Positions 8,579-16,577 of a DNA stretch of 61,099 nucleotides are shown piece after piece (within the stretch, counting starts at the first letter, position 1; each line of letters begins with the position of its first letter). The translations under genes were made by a program, and so were the position numbers. This DNA comes from Gammaproteobacteria bacterium (GTDB lineage Bacteria > Pseudomonadota > Gammaproteobacteria > JAPPPA01). The stretch spans positions 1 to 61,099 of the forward strand of contig JAUHZK010000004.1 in assembly GCA_030425645.1 (NCBI GenBank). Direction: 5' to 3'. The notes under the pieces were generated by a model that was not told the origin of the DNA, did not search any database, and saw only the letters and a program-made list of their open reading frames with translations.

Positions 8579-9523
8579 ATGGCTTGCCAGCTTGCGCCAC
8601 CGCCTAAAATTCTCAGCAAAGGCGCCGAAACCTTTGGCGACTATTACGGCAATACTATGCTCTGTGAAAGTCGCGATGGTGGCCGCTTTGCGCTAACGCA
8701 TTTGCCTGCGCAAGTAGAGGGCGGTAAAGCCGGTGGTGCGCCAGTGTTAATGACTTCCGGCATGTTCACCGGCCGCAGTTTTTGGCTTTCACCAAAAGGT
8801 TTGGGTATTGCCGCCGAAGCATTGCGACAGGGTTTTGAGGTTTACATTCTGGAGCGCCGCGGTTTGGGCGAGTCTCCAAAAGATTACTTACAAAAGAATG
8901 CGCCGCGTTCTGGTTTGAATGAGGCGATTTTGTATGATTTGCCAGCGGCCCAAGGGCTGATCGCACAGCGTAACCCGCAGCCATTATTTTTGATGGGCCA
9001 CTCTTTTGGCGGTGTGGCGCTAGCGGCCGCCTTGGCGACTAACCATATGAATCGGCAGGGAATTAACGGCATTGTGATGTTTGGGTCGCAGCTGACGGTG
9101 GATAAGCCGTTTCTGAATCCGCCCTGGAGTTTATTGCCTAAGCTATTCTGCAAAACGCTGGGATATTTCCCATCGAAAAAACTCAAGATGGGTCCGTTTA
9201 ACGAGTCGCCGGCAGCGATGGAAGATGCGGTGAATTGGGTAAGCGCTGCCAAGGCCCGTGGTGATTTCGTGTTTTGGAATGGTTTTGAAAAGTTAACCAT
9301 GCCGGTGTTATCAATTAGTGGTTTGAAGGATGACGTTGATCCGGCTGAGGGCGTTGAGTTCTTAATGAATAAATTCGCCTCCAAGGATAAAACCTTTAGC
9401 TTGCTTAGTACGGCTAACGGCAACCTGAAAGATTACGACCACGTTGGCATGGTGGTCAGCAAAGAGGCAGCGCAGGAAGTGTGGCCAATGGTCACCGAAT
9501 GGATGCTGAGCCGCAAAGTTTAA
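8579..9523 (+). CDS. Alpha/beta hydrolase
   Basis: This is a 314-residue alpha/beta-hydrolase-fold protein. The nucleophile elbow GHSFGG has Ser142, and the probable catalytic His is in DYDHVGMV near the C-terminus. An oxyanion region lies around TSGMFTGRSFW. The overall pattern (APVLMTSGMFTGRSFWL, then EVYILERRGLGESP) resembles lipase or acyl-esterase families. A good ribosome site (ATAAGGA) precedes the ATG at 8579. No signal peptide is seen. The upstream promoter region is shared with the divergent beta-lactamase-type esterase. The substrate cannot be assigned. Confidence 0.85.
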   Translation: MACQLAPPPKILSKGAETFGDYYGNTMLCESRDGGRFALTHLPAQVEGGKAGGAPVLMTSGMFTGRSFWLSPKGLGIAAEALRQGFEVYILERRGLGESPKDYLQKNAPRSGLNEAILYDLPAAQGLIAQRNPQPLFLMGHSFGGVALAAALATNHMNRQGINGIVMFGSQLTVDKPFLNPPWSLLPKLFCKTLGYFPSKKLKMGPFNESPAAMEDAVNWVSAAKARGDFVFWNGFEKLTMPVLSISGLKDDVDPAEGVEFLMNKFASKDKTFSLLSTANGNLKDYDHVGMVVSKEAAQEVWPMVTEWMLSRKV

Positions 9524-9529
9524 AAAGCT

Positions 9530-9557
9530 CTTGAAAAAATAATCGCCGTCCTTATCT
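9530..9557 (+). promoter_or_regulatory. Sigma-32 (RpoH) type heat-shock promoter for the Hsp20 gene
   Basis: CTTGAAA (9530-9536) and CCTTATCT (9550-9557) are separated by 13 bp. This closely matches the known RpoH consensus CTTGAAA-N11..16-CCCCATnT. It begins 7 bp after the preceding stop codon and would give a leader of about 130 nt. Confidence 0.75.
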
Positions 9558-9599
9558 AGTTAATAAGCCGCCGCAGCATCGCTTTTTTAAGGGTGTGTA

Positions 9600-9696
9600 G
9601 GCTGCTTAAGCGCGAATGCCGCCGTGAATGTCTTCAGATGATATTCGAAAGGGTTCGCAAACTTTTATTTATACATTGCTTTAAGAGGATGTAGAT
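9600..9696 (+). ncRNA. ROSE-like RNA thermometer in the Hsp20 leader
   Basis: In ROSE thermometers the short motif UYGCU pairs with the AGGA ribosome site at low temperature. Here UUGCU (9676-9680) lies 5 nt before AGAGGA (9684-9689), directly ahead of the ATG. An upstream segment can fold further (GAATGTC against GATGATATTC, about 9627-9646). The long structured leader, the sigma-32 promoter and the Hsp20 product all agree with this class. The fold was judged by eye. Confidence 0.6.
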
Positions 9697-10146
9697 ATGA
9701 CTACGATTGATTTTTCTCCCCTATACCGTTCTACCGTGGGTTTTGATCGCATGGCGTCGTTGCTAGATAGCGCCGCCCAGCTCAACCAAAACAGTAGCGG
9801 TTATCCCCCATATAACATCGAAAAGCTTGCCGAGAACCAATACAGCATCACGCTGGCGGTGGCGGGTTTTGAAGAGGCTGAGTTAGACCTAACCACCGAG
9901 CGTGGTGTGCTGACCGTGAGCGGCCAAAAAGGCGCGCCAGACGTTGAACGCGAATACCTGCATCAAGGTATTGCAACGCGCAACTTTGAGCGCAAGTTCC
10001 AGTTGGCTGATCACGTAGAAGTTAGTGGTGCCAATATGGCGAATGGCCTGCTAACGATTGACTTGATTAAGGAAGTGCCAGAAGCGCTGAAGCCAAAGAA
10101 AATCAGCATTGGTTCAACTAAGCCGAGTTTGAAAGCAGCGAGTTAA
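9697..10146 (+). CDS. ibpA: Small heat-shock protein, Hsp20/IbpA family
   Basis: This ATP-independent holdase binds unfolding proteins and passes them to DnaK/ClpB. The 149 residues begin like class A proteobacterial sHsps (FSPLYRSTVGFDRMASLLD), followed by the alpha-crystallin domain (about 37-128; YNIEKLAENQYSITLAVAGF). The chaperone signature includes GVLTVSG and the ANMANGLLTIDL beta-strand. The C-terminal tail contains the oligomer motif KKISI. Expression is probably controlled twice, by a sigma-32 promoter and a ROSE-like thermometer. A strong terminator follows. Confidence 0.95.
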   Translation: MTTIDFSPLYRSTVGFDRMASLLDSAAQLNQNSSGYPPYNIEKLAENQYSITLAVAGFEEAELDLTTERGVLTVSGQKGAPDVEREYLHQGIATRNFERKFQLADHVEVSGANMANGLLTIDLIKEVPEALKPKKISIGSTKPSLKAAS

Positions 10147-10166
10147 TCGCGTAACTTCGAAGCTAA

Positions 10167-10195
10167 AAAGGCGCAACATTTGTTGCGCCTTTTTT
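10167..10195. terminator. Bidirectional rho-independent terminator between ibpA and yceH
   Basis: AAAGGCGCAACA pairs with TGTTGCGCCTTT around a 2-nt loop. A run of T follows on the plus strand and a run of A precedes, so it can stop both convergent transcripts. Confidence 0.9.
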
Positions 10196-10221
10196 GTGAC
10201 TGTCGGTCTAACAATAGCGGT

Positions 10222-10863
10222 TCATTCTTCTGGCGAAAGCAGAGCTTCCAATTTGGCTACGCGAGCTTCTAATGCTTCCACCCGTTCAGCCAGGGCTGAT
10301 TTAATCGGGCCGCCGGCAACATTAGCCTGTTCGGCTTGTTCCATCGCCGCGGTATCAATCTCGCCGCTTAATAAATGCGCGTAACGGCATTGGGTTTTGC
10401 CCGGCTGCCGTGGCAGCTTAATGGTGATTGCGCCGCCGTCTTCGTCACCGCGTTCAGCCAAATCATCCAGTACCATCTCGGTTTCATCTACCGACTCAAA
10501 GCTGGTTAGTCGCTCGGTTCGCTGGCGCAGCTCACCGGCCGTTTGAAAGCCGCGCAAAAGCAGTACGCAGATCAGCGCTAATTGCTGCTCGTCGAGCTCG
10601 ATATGGCGCGGCAGCTTGTGCGCAAATTTGCGCGCACGTGCGGTGCTACCTTTTTCCATTACCAAATCTAAATGCTGCAATTCGGCTAGCGTCGCTTCGA
10701 CTTCGGCTTCGCTGACATCCATCACCGGAAAACGGCCGGTTTTTTGATTGCAGGCTGTGGTGAGCCCGTTTAATGACAACGGATAATAATCCGGCGTGGT
10801 GTGTTCTTTTTCGATTAAGCAGCCCAGAACGCGAGCTTGTAACTCATCTAATTGCCAATCCAT
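10222..10863 (-). CDS. yceH: YceH family protein (DUF480)
   Basis: This 213-residue protein of the YceH family has a tandem winged-helix fold and an undefined role. The family start MDWQLDELQARVLGCLIEKE is recognisable, with PDYYPLSLNGLTTACNQK following. The C-terminus is a short coiled coil (ERVEALEARVAKLEALL). An upstream in-frame ATG at 10905 exists, but the start at 10863 is preferred because GGGGAGACAG precedes it and the homologous N-terminus begins there; the longer version would read through a REP-type palindrome. No operon partner is obvious. Confidence 0.9.
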   Translation of the reverse strand: MDWQLDELQARVLGCLIEKEHTTPDYYPLSLNGLTTACNQKTGRFPVMDVSEAEVEATLAELQHLDLVMEKGSTARARKFAHKLPRHIELDEQQLALICVLLLRGFQTAGELRQRTERLTSFESVDETEMVLDDLAERGDEDGGAITIKLPRQPGKTQCRYAHLLSGEIDTAAMEQAEQANVAGGPIKSALAERVEALEARVAKLEALLSPEE

Positions 10864-10891
10864 TTCTGTCTCCCCAAAACAAAAAACGCAA

Positions 10892-10919
10892 TGGGACAGA
10901 CCCATTTGGGTCTGTCCCA
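10892..10919. repeat. REP-type palindrome (GGGACAGACCC family)
   Basis: TGGGACAGACCCA and TGGGTCTGTCCCA (13 bp each) are perfect inverted repeats around a 2-nt loop, between yceH and the phosphatase gene. The same core recurs as an inverted pair at 13927-14000, which marks it as a dispersed REP family of the kind mobilised by RAYT transposases. It could also impede transcription, but there is no U-tract. Confidence 0.75.
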
Positions 10920-10926
10920 GATATTA

Positions 10927-11694
10927 CTATTGGTTCAAGATGCTTTCGACTTCGGCGCGTAAGGCCGGTACGCAGGCCAGCATGCTGCTGGTGTCGAGGT
11001 CGATATCATTACCTTGCAAGTCGGTCACAATGGCGCCAGCTTCGCGGTTGATGACGGTGAGCGCGGCGATATCGAGAATGTTTAAGTCGCTCTCAACGAT
11101 GATCTCAATCTTGCCGCTAGCTAGTAAGTGATAGTGATAGAAATCACCATAACCACGGATGCGGTGCACCTTGGTAATAAGCTTGCCGAGGTTTTTCCAT
11201 TGCTCAGTACCGGCGATGGTTGGCAGGTTGCCGGTTGATAGCGAGGATAAGTCTAGCTCGGTGATTTCACTGATCTTCAGTGGCTTGCCGTTTAAGAATG
11301 CGCCTTCGCCTTTGGCGGCCCAGGCGCGTTCGTTAAACATCATGCCGTTAGAAACACCCACGATCAGTTCGCCTTTATGCATTAGCGCAATCTGGGTCGA
11401 GAAGAACGGGTATTGGCGCACAAAGCTTTTGGTGCCATCGATAGGATCGATTAACCAAAGGTATTCGGCGTTGGCGTTGGTCTTGCCGGTTTCTTCGCCG
11501 TAAAAACCGTGATCTGGGAAAGCGCCCAAAATCACCTCTTTAATGGCCTTCTCGGTTTCCACGTCAGCAATGGTGACGGGGGTGCGGTCTTCTTTAATTT
11601 CAACTTCTACGTTGCGGTCGTAGTAATGGCGAACGACTTTCTCGCCCGCGTCAGCGGCCTGTAAGGCAACGTCTAAAAAAGCTTGGTAGGACAT
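10927..11694 (-). CDS. Inositol monophosphatase family phosphatase (SuhB/HisN-like)
   Basis: This is a 255-residue Mg2+-dependent, Li+-sensitive-type phosphatase. Metal and substrate motifs are GEETG (about 70-74), DPIDGTKSF (about 87-95) and the C-terminal NILDIAALTVI element, where canonical enzymes have WDxAA. The replacement of Trp in this last motif and the overall sequence fit histidinol-phosphatase or broad phosphatase relatives better than SuhB itself. It lies between a REP element and a strong terminator, so it is probably transcribed alone. The substrate is uncertain among histidinol-phosphate, inositol-phosphate and PAP-like compounds. Confidence 0.88.
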   Translation of the reverse strand: MSYQAFLDVALQAADAGEKVVRHYYDRNVEVEIKEDRTPVTIADVETEKAIKEVILGAFPDHGFYGEETGKTNANAEYLWLIDPIDGTKSFVRQYPFFSTQIALMHKGELIVGVSNGMMFNERAWAAKGEGAFLNGKPLKISEITELDLSSLSTGNLPTIAGTEQWKNLGKLITKVHRIRGYGDFYHYHLLASGKIEIIVESDLNILDIAALTVINREAGAIVTDLQGNDIDLDTSSMLACVPALRAEVESILNQ

Positions 11695-11718
11695 TTATGT
11701 TCCAATGGTAAAAGGCAT

Positions 11719-11750
11719 AAAAAAAGGCGCCGCGACCATGTCGCGGCGCC
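11719..11750 (-). terminator. Rho-independent terminator after the long FabG gene
   Basis: GGCGCCGCGAC and GTCGCGGCGCC form an 11-bp GC-rich stem with a 3-nt loop. On the minus strand it is followed by seven T, just downstream of the FabG stop. Confidence 0.92.
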
Positions 11751-11772
11751 CTTATTGTAAGCAGCCTAAGAC

Positions 11773-13212
11773 TTAGGCGCCAACTAGTGATTGACCACAG
11801 CAGCGTACAACGTTGCCGGTCACACCAGCAGAAGCTGGCAAGCTGAAGAAGGTGATCAACTCAGCGATATCTTCTGGTTGGCCACCTTGGCTTAGCGAGC
11901 TCAAACGGCGGCCAGCTTCGCGGATCGCGAATGGCATTGCCGCAGTCATGGCGGTTTCGATAAGACCAGGCGCAACCGCGTTCACGGTAATGCCGCGTTT
12001 AGCCGCTTCACCGTTACGAGCGTTGATGTAACCAATTACGCCAGCTTTGGTAGCGCCGTAGTTGGTTTGGCCCATGTTACCGGCAATACCACCAATAGAA
12101 GATAGCGCTACTAGGCGGCCGTCTTTGTTGATGATTTCTTCGCCGAACAATACTTCATCAATATCTAAAATCGCTTTTAGGTTGATGTTAAGCACCATGT
12201 CCCATAGGTGCTCTTTCATGTTGCGTAGGGTCTTGTCGCGGGTAACGCCAGCGTTGTGGATCACAATGTCGACGCCGCCGAAGTTGTCTTTCAAGAAGTC
12301 AGCAATCGCGCGTGGCGCGTTTGGATCAGTCACGTCCATTGGTAATGCGGTGCCGCCTACCTTGGCAGTGGTTTCGTCCAGAGTCTTGCGATCGAAAGGT
12401 ACGTCTAGGCAAACCACGTGGGCGCCTTCAGCAGCCAAACGCTCAGCTGTTGCTGCGCCAATACCGCGAGCCGCGCCGGTTACTAGGGCAGTTTTGCCTT
12501 CTAGTTTGCCGGTAGCTTTTAGCTTGGCTGGAACTTTAATGGCTTTGGTTACGCGAACTGGCTGGCCATCAACAAACGCGCTGCGCTTGCTTAGGAAGAA
12601 GGTAATAGGCGCGGCAACTTTGGCTTCGGCACCTTTTTCAACGTAGATCACGTTAGCGGTGGCGCCCTTTTTGCCAATTTCTTTAGCAATTGAGCGGGTG
12701 AAGCCTTCTACAGCTCGTGCTGCGGTTTGTGCAGCAACGTCTTTTTCGCCTTCAGGCAAAGCCGCCAAAATAACCACGCGGCCACACACACCGATCTTGC
12801 CCATTAGCGGGTGGAAGAAGTTGTATAGCGCTTTCAGCTCATCGGCGTTTTTGCAGCCGGTGGCATCAAATACAAGGCCGTTAGCTTTAAGGCCTTTAGG
12901 TGTCGCGTGAGGTGCAAGCACGGTTGGCTTGGCGCCAGCGGCTTCGCCAGCTTCTACCAATACTGGAGTGCCGTCGCCGTAGCCAACAACGATAGGCTCA
13001 GCGCCGGCGTCAACTACAGTTTTCAGCATCGGCTTAACAGCGGTACTGCCGTCGGCAGCGCCGACCAATACTTTGTAGCCTTTTAGCTGCTGTTCAGCAT
13101 AGGCACCTTTCTCACGCGCCAAAGTTTGTGGCGTTGGGATAGGTAGGCCTAGTGCCTTAATGATGTTCATTGCGGTCTGGTTCTGGCCCAGCTCAACTAG
13201 GAAGTCGCTCAT
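11773..13212 (-). CDS. fabG: High-molecular-weight 3-oxoacyl-[ACP/CoA] reductase (FabG4-type SDR)
   Basis: This 479-residue long-form FabG has an N-terminal degenerate Rossmann-like domain (about 1-210) and a C-terminal catalytic SDR domain (about 215-479). The NAD(P)-binding motif is TGAARGIGAAT, with the NAG motif in HNAGVTRDK. The active-site Ser lies in SSIGGIAGN and the Tyr/Lys in NYGATKAG. Such proteins reduce 3-oxoacyl thioesters, often CoA-linked, in beta-oxidation or PHA metabolism. The start at 13212 was chosen because AGAGGA lies 7 nt upstream; a longer in-frame start at 13230 would overlap that site. It is transcribed alone and ends in a strong terminator. Confidence 0.9.
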   Translation of the reverse strand: MSDFLVELGQNQTAMNIIKALGLPIPTPQTLAREKGAYAEQQLKGYKVLVGAADGSTAVKPMLKTVVDAGAEPIVVGYGDGTPVLVEAGEAAGAKPTVLAPHATPKGLKANGLVFDATGCKNADELKALYNFFHPLMGKIGVCGRVVILAALPEGEKDVAAQTAARAVEGFTRSIAKEIGKKGATANVIYVEKGAEAKVAAPITFFLSKRSAFVDGQPVRVTKAIKVPAKLKATGKLEGKTALVTGAARGIGAATAERLAAEGAHVVCLDVPFDRKTLDETTAKVGGTALPMDVTDPNAPRAIADFLKDNFGGVDIVIHNAGVTRDKTLRNMKEHLWDMVLNINLKAILDIDEVLFGEEIINKDGRLVALSSIGGIAGNMGQTNYGATKAGVIGYINARNGEAAKRGITVNAVAPGLIETAMTAAMPFAIREAGRRLSSLSQGGQPEDIAELITFFSLPASAGVTGNVVRCCGQSLVGA

Positions 13213-13314
13213 TCCTGCGTCCTCTAACAAATAATCCGAAAAAATGGTGGCCGCAGTTTACGCGAGCGCGAGCAATAGGCAAAGTAACCGCGCCGCCATA
13301 AGGAGTTGTCATAA

Positions 13315-13905
13315 ATGACAAGTACAGTCATTTCAGAAATCGTTTTAGCCAGTGTCTGCGCTTATTGCGCCGTCATGCTCTGGCGTTTTAGCCCATTGCA
13401 AGATCGAAGCTGGGGCGCGGCGGGTGCATTAATAACTGCGATTGCCGCAACCTTGGGTGCGCTCAAATATGGCACCGACTTGCCGGTCGCCGAGTGGCAT
13501 CAGTGGGCGATTAAGTTGTCACGTTATGTAGCGCTGCCATTAATGGCCTTGGCTTGGATATTTGCCGCGTGGAACTGGCCGCGTTACAGCGGCGGCCGTT
13601 TACTGGCGGTGATTGTGATGCTGGCTTTGTTTGTTTGCCATCATTGGCTGCAGTCAGTGCCATATTACGCAGAGTGGTTGCCACCCATGAGTGTTGCTTT
13701 GATTGGTTTGGCCGCGATAAGCGCTATTTGGCGGCACCGAGAATATGGCTTGTTGGGTTTGTCGGGTGCTGCCCAGGTCGCGCTAGCGGCGCTGGTGATT
13801 GGTAGTAAAGGCAGCATCAATGGCGTGCCAGCGGTAGATATTTTTCACTATGTTTTGGCCAGCGCTTGGCTAGCAATGTCAGTAGGCCTGCGGCACGTCG
13901 ATTAA
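13315..13905 (+). CDS. Polytopic membrane protein, unknown function
   Basis: This 196-residue protein has six or so predicted membrane helices (about 5-22, 36-50, 68-85, 92-110, 119-136, 145-160, with a last one near 176-192). AAGGAG precedes the ATG. No recognised motif or family was found. His and Trp residues near helix ends (CHHWLQ, VAEWHQW) could suggest metal or heme binding, but this is speculative. It lies divergent from the long FabG gene and upstream of a REP pair and argA. Confidence 0.75.
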   Translation: MTSTVISEIVLASVCAYCAVMLWRFSPLQDRSWGAAGALITAIAATLGALKYGTDLPVAEWHQWAIKLSRYVALPLMALAWIFAAWNWPRYSGGRLLAVIVMLALFVCHHWLQSVPYYAEWLPPMSVALIGLAAISAIWRHREYGLLGLSGAAQVALAALVIGSKGSINGVPAVDIFHYVLASAWLAMSVGLRHVD

Positions 13906-13926
13906 GCCAATGCCCACGAGCAAAGT

Positions 13927-14000
13927 GGGGACAGACCCCTCTTCGGTGGCAGCGTAAGTCTTAATAGTTTGTACGGACTTTGATGGCGGGGTCTGTCCCC
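13927..14000. repeat. Inverted pair of REP-type sequences (REPIN-like)
   Basis: GGGGACAGACCCC (13927-13939) and its exact reverse complement GGGGTCTGTCCCC (13988-14000) are separated by 48 bp. They share their core with the palindrome at 10892-10919. This paired arrangement is that of a REPIN or BIME. It lies in the argA leader and ends 27 bp before the ATG. Confidence 0.75.
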
Positions 14001-14027
14001 GTGGGTTTTCAGGCTAAAATACGCGTC

Positions 14028-15296
14028 ATGACTTTGCCTGCCGACAATTTTGTAAAAACCTTTCGCGATAGCGTGCCTTATTTACAGGCGCACCGCGCGG
14101 CTACGGTGGTGGTCGGGGTTGACGGCGCGGCATTGGCAGATGGTGTCGTGGCCATCGCGCATGACTTGTTGTTATTACAAGCCTTGGGCATGCGCCTAGT
14201 GGTAGTGGTTGGTGCTCGGCCGCAAATTGAGCAGGCGTTAGAGCAGGCCGGTATTAACACGGAAATTAAAAGCGGCGTTCGCATTACCAGTGCCGAGGCT
14301 CAGCAGGTGGTGAATCAGGCCGTTGGTCAGGTGCGTGTGGAATTGGAGGCAGCCTTGTCGCGCGGTCTGCCAGAAAGTCCGTACCAACATCAACAAGTAC
14401 CCGTGGTGTCTGGCAACTATGTCATTGCGCAGCCGATTGGTGTGCGCGACGGCGTTGATTACCAACATAGTGGTGAACTGCGGCGGCTAGAAACCGCCGC
14501 GCTTAGCCAGCAACTCGATATGGGCGCGATTGTGCTACTACCTTGCTTGGGATATTCGCCTAGTGGTGAGGTCTTTAATTTAGCAGCAGAAGAGCTTGCC
14601 ATTGCCGCCGCCAAAGCCTTAAAGGCCGATAAATTGGCGTGGCTCGGGCCGGTAGCAGATGCCAACGATTGGCCGCAGGTGTTAACGCCTGCGATGGCTA
14701 AAGCCAGCGATGATATTGCGCTACAGCGTTTAGCTGACGCTAGTGAAACAGTGGCGCGGGTGCACCGTTTGGATAGCGCTGTTGATGGCGCCTTGCTGAA
14801 AGAGTTTTACACCCGCGATGGTGCCGGTTTGCTAATTACTGATGGCGGTTATGACAGCGAACGCGCGGCCACGGTTGAGGATATTGGCGGCGTATTAACG
14901 CTAATTGAGCCGCTAGAACAGCAAGGCGTATTGGTGCCACGCTCACGTGAGCAGCTGGAACTGGAAATCGAACAATTCCAACTACTGGAGCGCGATGGTC
15001 TGGTGGTGGGCTGCGCGGCGCTGTTTCCGCTTGGTGAGGCTAACGCTGGCGAGCTGGCTTGTTTGGCCGTGCATCCTGATTACCGCCAACAGCAGTTGGC
15101 GAAGGTACTGCTGCGGCGGATAGAAGCGGAAGCGCGCAAACAGGCCCTGGGGCAGTTGTTCGTGCTAACGACACATACTGCACACTGGTTTAAGGAGCAG
15201 GGCTTTGACGCCGCAAGTATTGAAGACTTGCCGGTGGCCAGACAGCAGCTATACAACAATCAACGCAATTCACAGGTGTTGGTGAAAAGCCTCTAA
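14028..15296 (+). CDS. argA: N-acetylglutamate synthase (amino-acid N-acetyltransferase)
   Basis: ArgA makes N-acetylglutamate from glutamate and acetyl-CoA, the first step of arginine biosynthesis. The 422 residues comprise an amino-acid-kinase domain (about 1-285; VVVGARPQIEQAL) and a C-terminal GNAT acetyltransferase domain (CLAVHPDYRQQQLAKVLL is the acetyl-CoA motif). The kinase domain normally binds arginine for feedback inhibition. An upstream in-frame ATG at 13980 lies inside the REP element; the start at 14028 (MTLPADNFVKTFRDSVPY) matches the family N-terminus. The stop codon overlaps the rsmE start (TAATG), so the two are coupled. Confidence 0.93.
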   Translation: MTLPADNFVKTFRDSVPYLQAHRAATVVVGVDGAALADGVVAIAHDLLLLQALGMRLVVVVGARPQIEQALEQAGINTEIKSGVRITSAEAQQVVNQAVGQVRVELEAALSRGLPESPYQHQQVPVVSGNYVIAQPIGVRDGVDYQHSGELRRLETAALSQQLDMGAIVLLPCLGYSPSGEVFNLAAEELAIAAAKALKADKLAWLGPVADANDWPQVLTPAMAKASDDIALQRLADASETVARVHRLDSAVDGALLKEFYTRDGAGLLITDGGYDSERAATVEDIGGVLTLIEPLEQQGVLVPRSREQLELEIEQFQLLERDGLVVGCAALFPLGEANAGELACLAVHPDYRQQQLAKVLLRRIEAEARKQALGQLFVLTTHTAHWFKEQGFDAASIEDLPVARQQLYNNQRNSQVLVKSL

Positions 15297-16018
15297 TGCG
15301 CCTGTCGCGAATCTACTTAAACGCTGAATTCACGGCGGCAGCATGTCTAGCTCTACCGGCTGATGTGGCGCGTTATGTTGGTAAGGTTCTGCGTTTGCCG
15401 GCTGGCGCTGAAATTCTAGTGTTTGATGGTCGTGGTTCTGAATGGTTGGCTGAGCTGACGTTTGTAGAGGGTGCGGCACAAGTTGTATTGAAGACGCCGC
15501 AGCAGGCCCAGCCCGAGTCGCCATTGGCCGTAACGCTGGTGCAGGCGATTGGTCGTGGCGAGCGCATGGATTACGCCATTCAAAAGGCAGTGGAGTTGGG
15601 CGTGGCCGCTATTCAGCCAGTGTTTAGCGAGCGCACCGTAGTGAAGCTGGCCGGTGAGCGTTTGCAAAAACGCATGGCGCATTGGCGTGGCGTAATGGTA
15701 TCGGCTTGTGAGCAGTGCGGCCGTAGCACCGTGCCCGAGTTGCTGCCAGCGGTGGCGTTGTCAGAAGCGCTGCACACGTCGGCTGATGCCAAGTGGCTGT
15801 TAGCACCAACGGCGGCACAAGCATTGGAAACTGCGAACTCGCCGCGTTCAGCGGCGCTCCTGATCGGACCAGAGGGCGGCTTGTCGGCTGCCGAAATTGA
15901 CGCCGCTCAGGCCTTGGGTTGGCAACCGTGGCAATTGGGCCCGAGGGTGCTGCGCACCGAAACGGCAGGGACGGCGGCGTTAGCCGTATTACAGGCGCGT
16001 TGGGGTGATTTTAACTAG
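15296..16018 (+). CDS. rsmE: 16S rRNA (uracil1498-N3)-methyltransferase RsmE
   Basis: RsmE methylates U1498 of 16S rRNA in the assembled 30S subunit using S-adenosylmethionine. The 240-residue product has an N-terminal PUA-like domain (RYVGKVLRLPAGAEI) and a C-terminal SPOUT knot with GPEGGLSAAEID and LGPRVLRTETAG, both diagnostic. It is coupled to argA by a one-base overlap. A small hairpin follows before the convergent chemotaxis operon. Confidence 0.95.
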   Translation: MRLSRIYLNAEFTAAACLALPADVARYVGKVLRLPAGAEILVFDGRGSEWLAELTFVEGAAQVVLKTPQQAQPESPLAVTLVQAIGRGERMDYAIQKAVELGVAAIQPVFSERTVVKLAGERLQKRMAHWRGVMVSACEQCGRSTVPELLPAVALSEALHTSADAKWLLAPTAAQALETANSPRSAALLIGPEGGLSAAEIDAAQALGWQPWQLGPRVLRTETAGTAALAVLQARWGDFN

Positions 16019-16035
16019 GCCGCTGGCGCGGCTTT
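16019..16035 (+). terminator. Short terminator-like hairpin after rsmE
   Basis: GCCGC and GCGGC form a 5-bp stem with a TGGC loop followed by TTT, immediately after the stop codon. The short stem makes this only a moderate candidate. Confidence 0.45.
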
Positions 16036-16567
16036 AATCGTTCTTAGCGTTCGCTAATGCTTCGCTAATGAGGCTTTCAATAACGTCTAAATCAGGCACA
16101 GCAGAGAAAAACCCACCTAGTTGTAGCTGTGCTGCAATAAGCTCGTTATTAGCATCCGGATCAGCCGGTGCGGCTTCCTGCGCTAACGGCTCGGCCATAT
16201 TCTTAGGGACTTCAATAAGGCTCGGAAAACCTTGGCAAACGATGGCGTAACTGGGTGGGTTAAGAGCGTCACTAATGCCATGCATAATGCAAAGCCGTGC
16301 GCGCCGGCGTTCATAGTCACTACTAGCATCAAGTAGCATTTCTAGGCTAATGACCGGTAGCGGTAAGTTACGGTGGATCACCGAGCCGATGATCCACGGC
16401 GCCGCTTTGATAAGCCGCCGTGATTGCGGATGCTGCAGCGGTTCTGGTTCTGCGAACGGCTTCAATTCGACAATCGCGTTGCGCGGCAACACTAATTTGC
16501 GCTCGCCACAGCGAATTTGCATGCAATAGAGCGCGTCGAGCTGCTTGGTATTAGGGTGTTTATGCAT
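16034..16567 (-). CDS. chpC: CheW-like adaptor protein (ChpC-type)
   Basis: This 177-residue protein is related to CheW. It starts MHKHPNTKQLDALYCMQI and has CheW-like strands around ERKLVLPRNAIVELKPF and PWIIGSVIHRNLPLPVISLEMLL. It should couple receptors to the ChpA-type kinase in the type IV pilus chemosensory array. It is the last gene of the minus-strand Chp operon, 10 bp downstream of the kinase. In Pseudomonas the gene in this position after chpA/chpB is chpC; no chpB methylesterase is present here. The acidic C-terminal tail is unusual for CheW. Confidence 0.8.
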   Translation of the reverse strand: MHKHPNTKQLDALYCMQIRCGERKLVLPRNAIVELKPFAEPEPLQHPQSRRLIKAAPWIIGSVIHRNLPLPVISLEMLLDASSDYERRRARLCIMHGISDALNPPSYAIVCQGFPSLIEVPKNMAEPLAQEAAPADPDANNELIAAQLQLGGFFSAVPDLDVIESLISEALANAKND

Positions 16568-16577
16568 TCGCTTCGAG

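Noticed and set aside
10892-10919. REP palindrome as a rho-independent terminator of the phosphatase gene
   Set aside because: The stem lacks a U-tract on the minus strand and its core recurs elsewhere as a paired repeat, so the REP interpretation is better.
12062-12646. Long plus-strand ORF (194 codons) opposite the long FabG gene
   Set aside because: It is antisense to a clear SDR domain, with Ser/Pro/Arg-rich composition typical of shadow frames in GC-rich genes.
13980-14027. Upstream ATG extension of argA
   Set aside because: It lies within the REP arm, and the homologous N-terminus begins at 14028.
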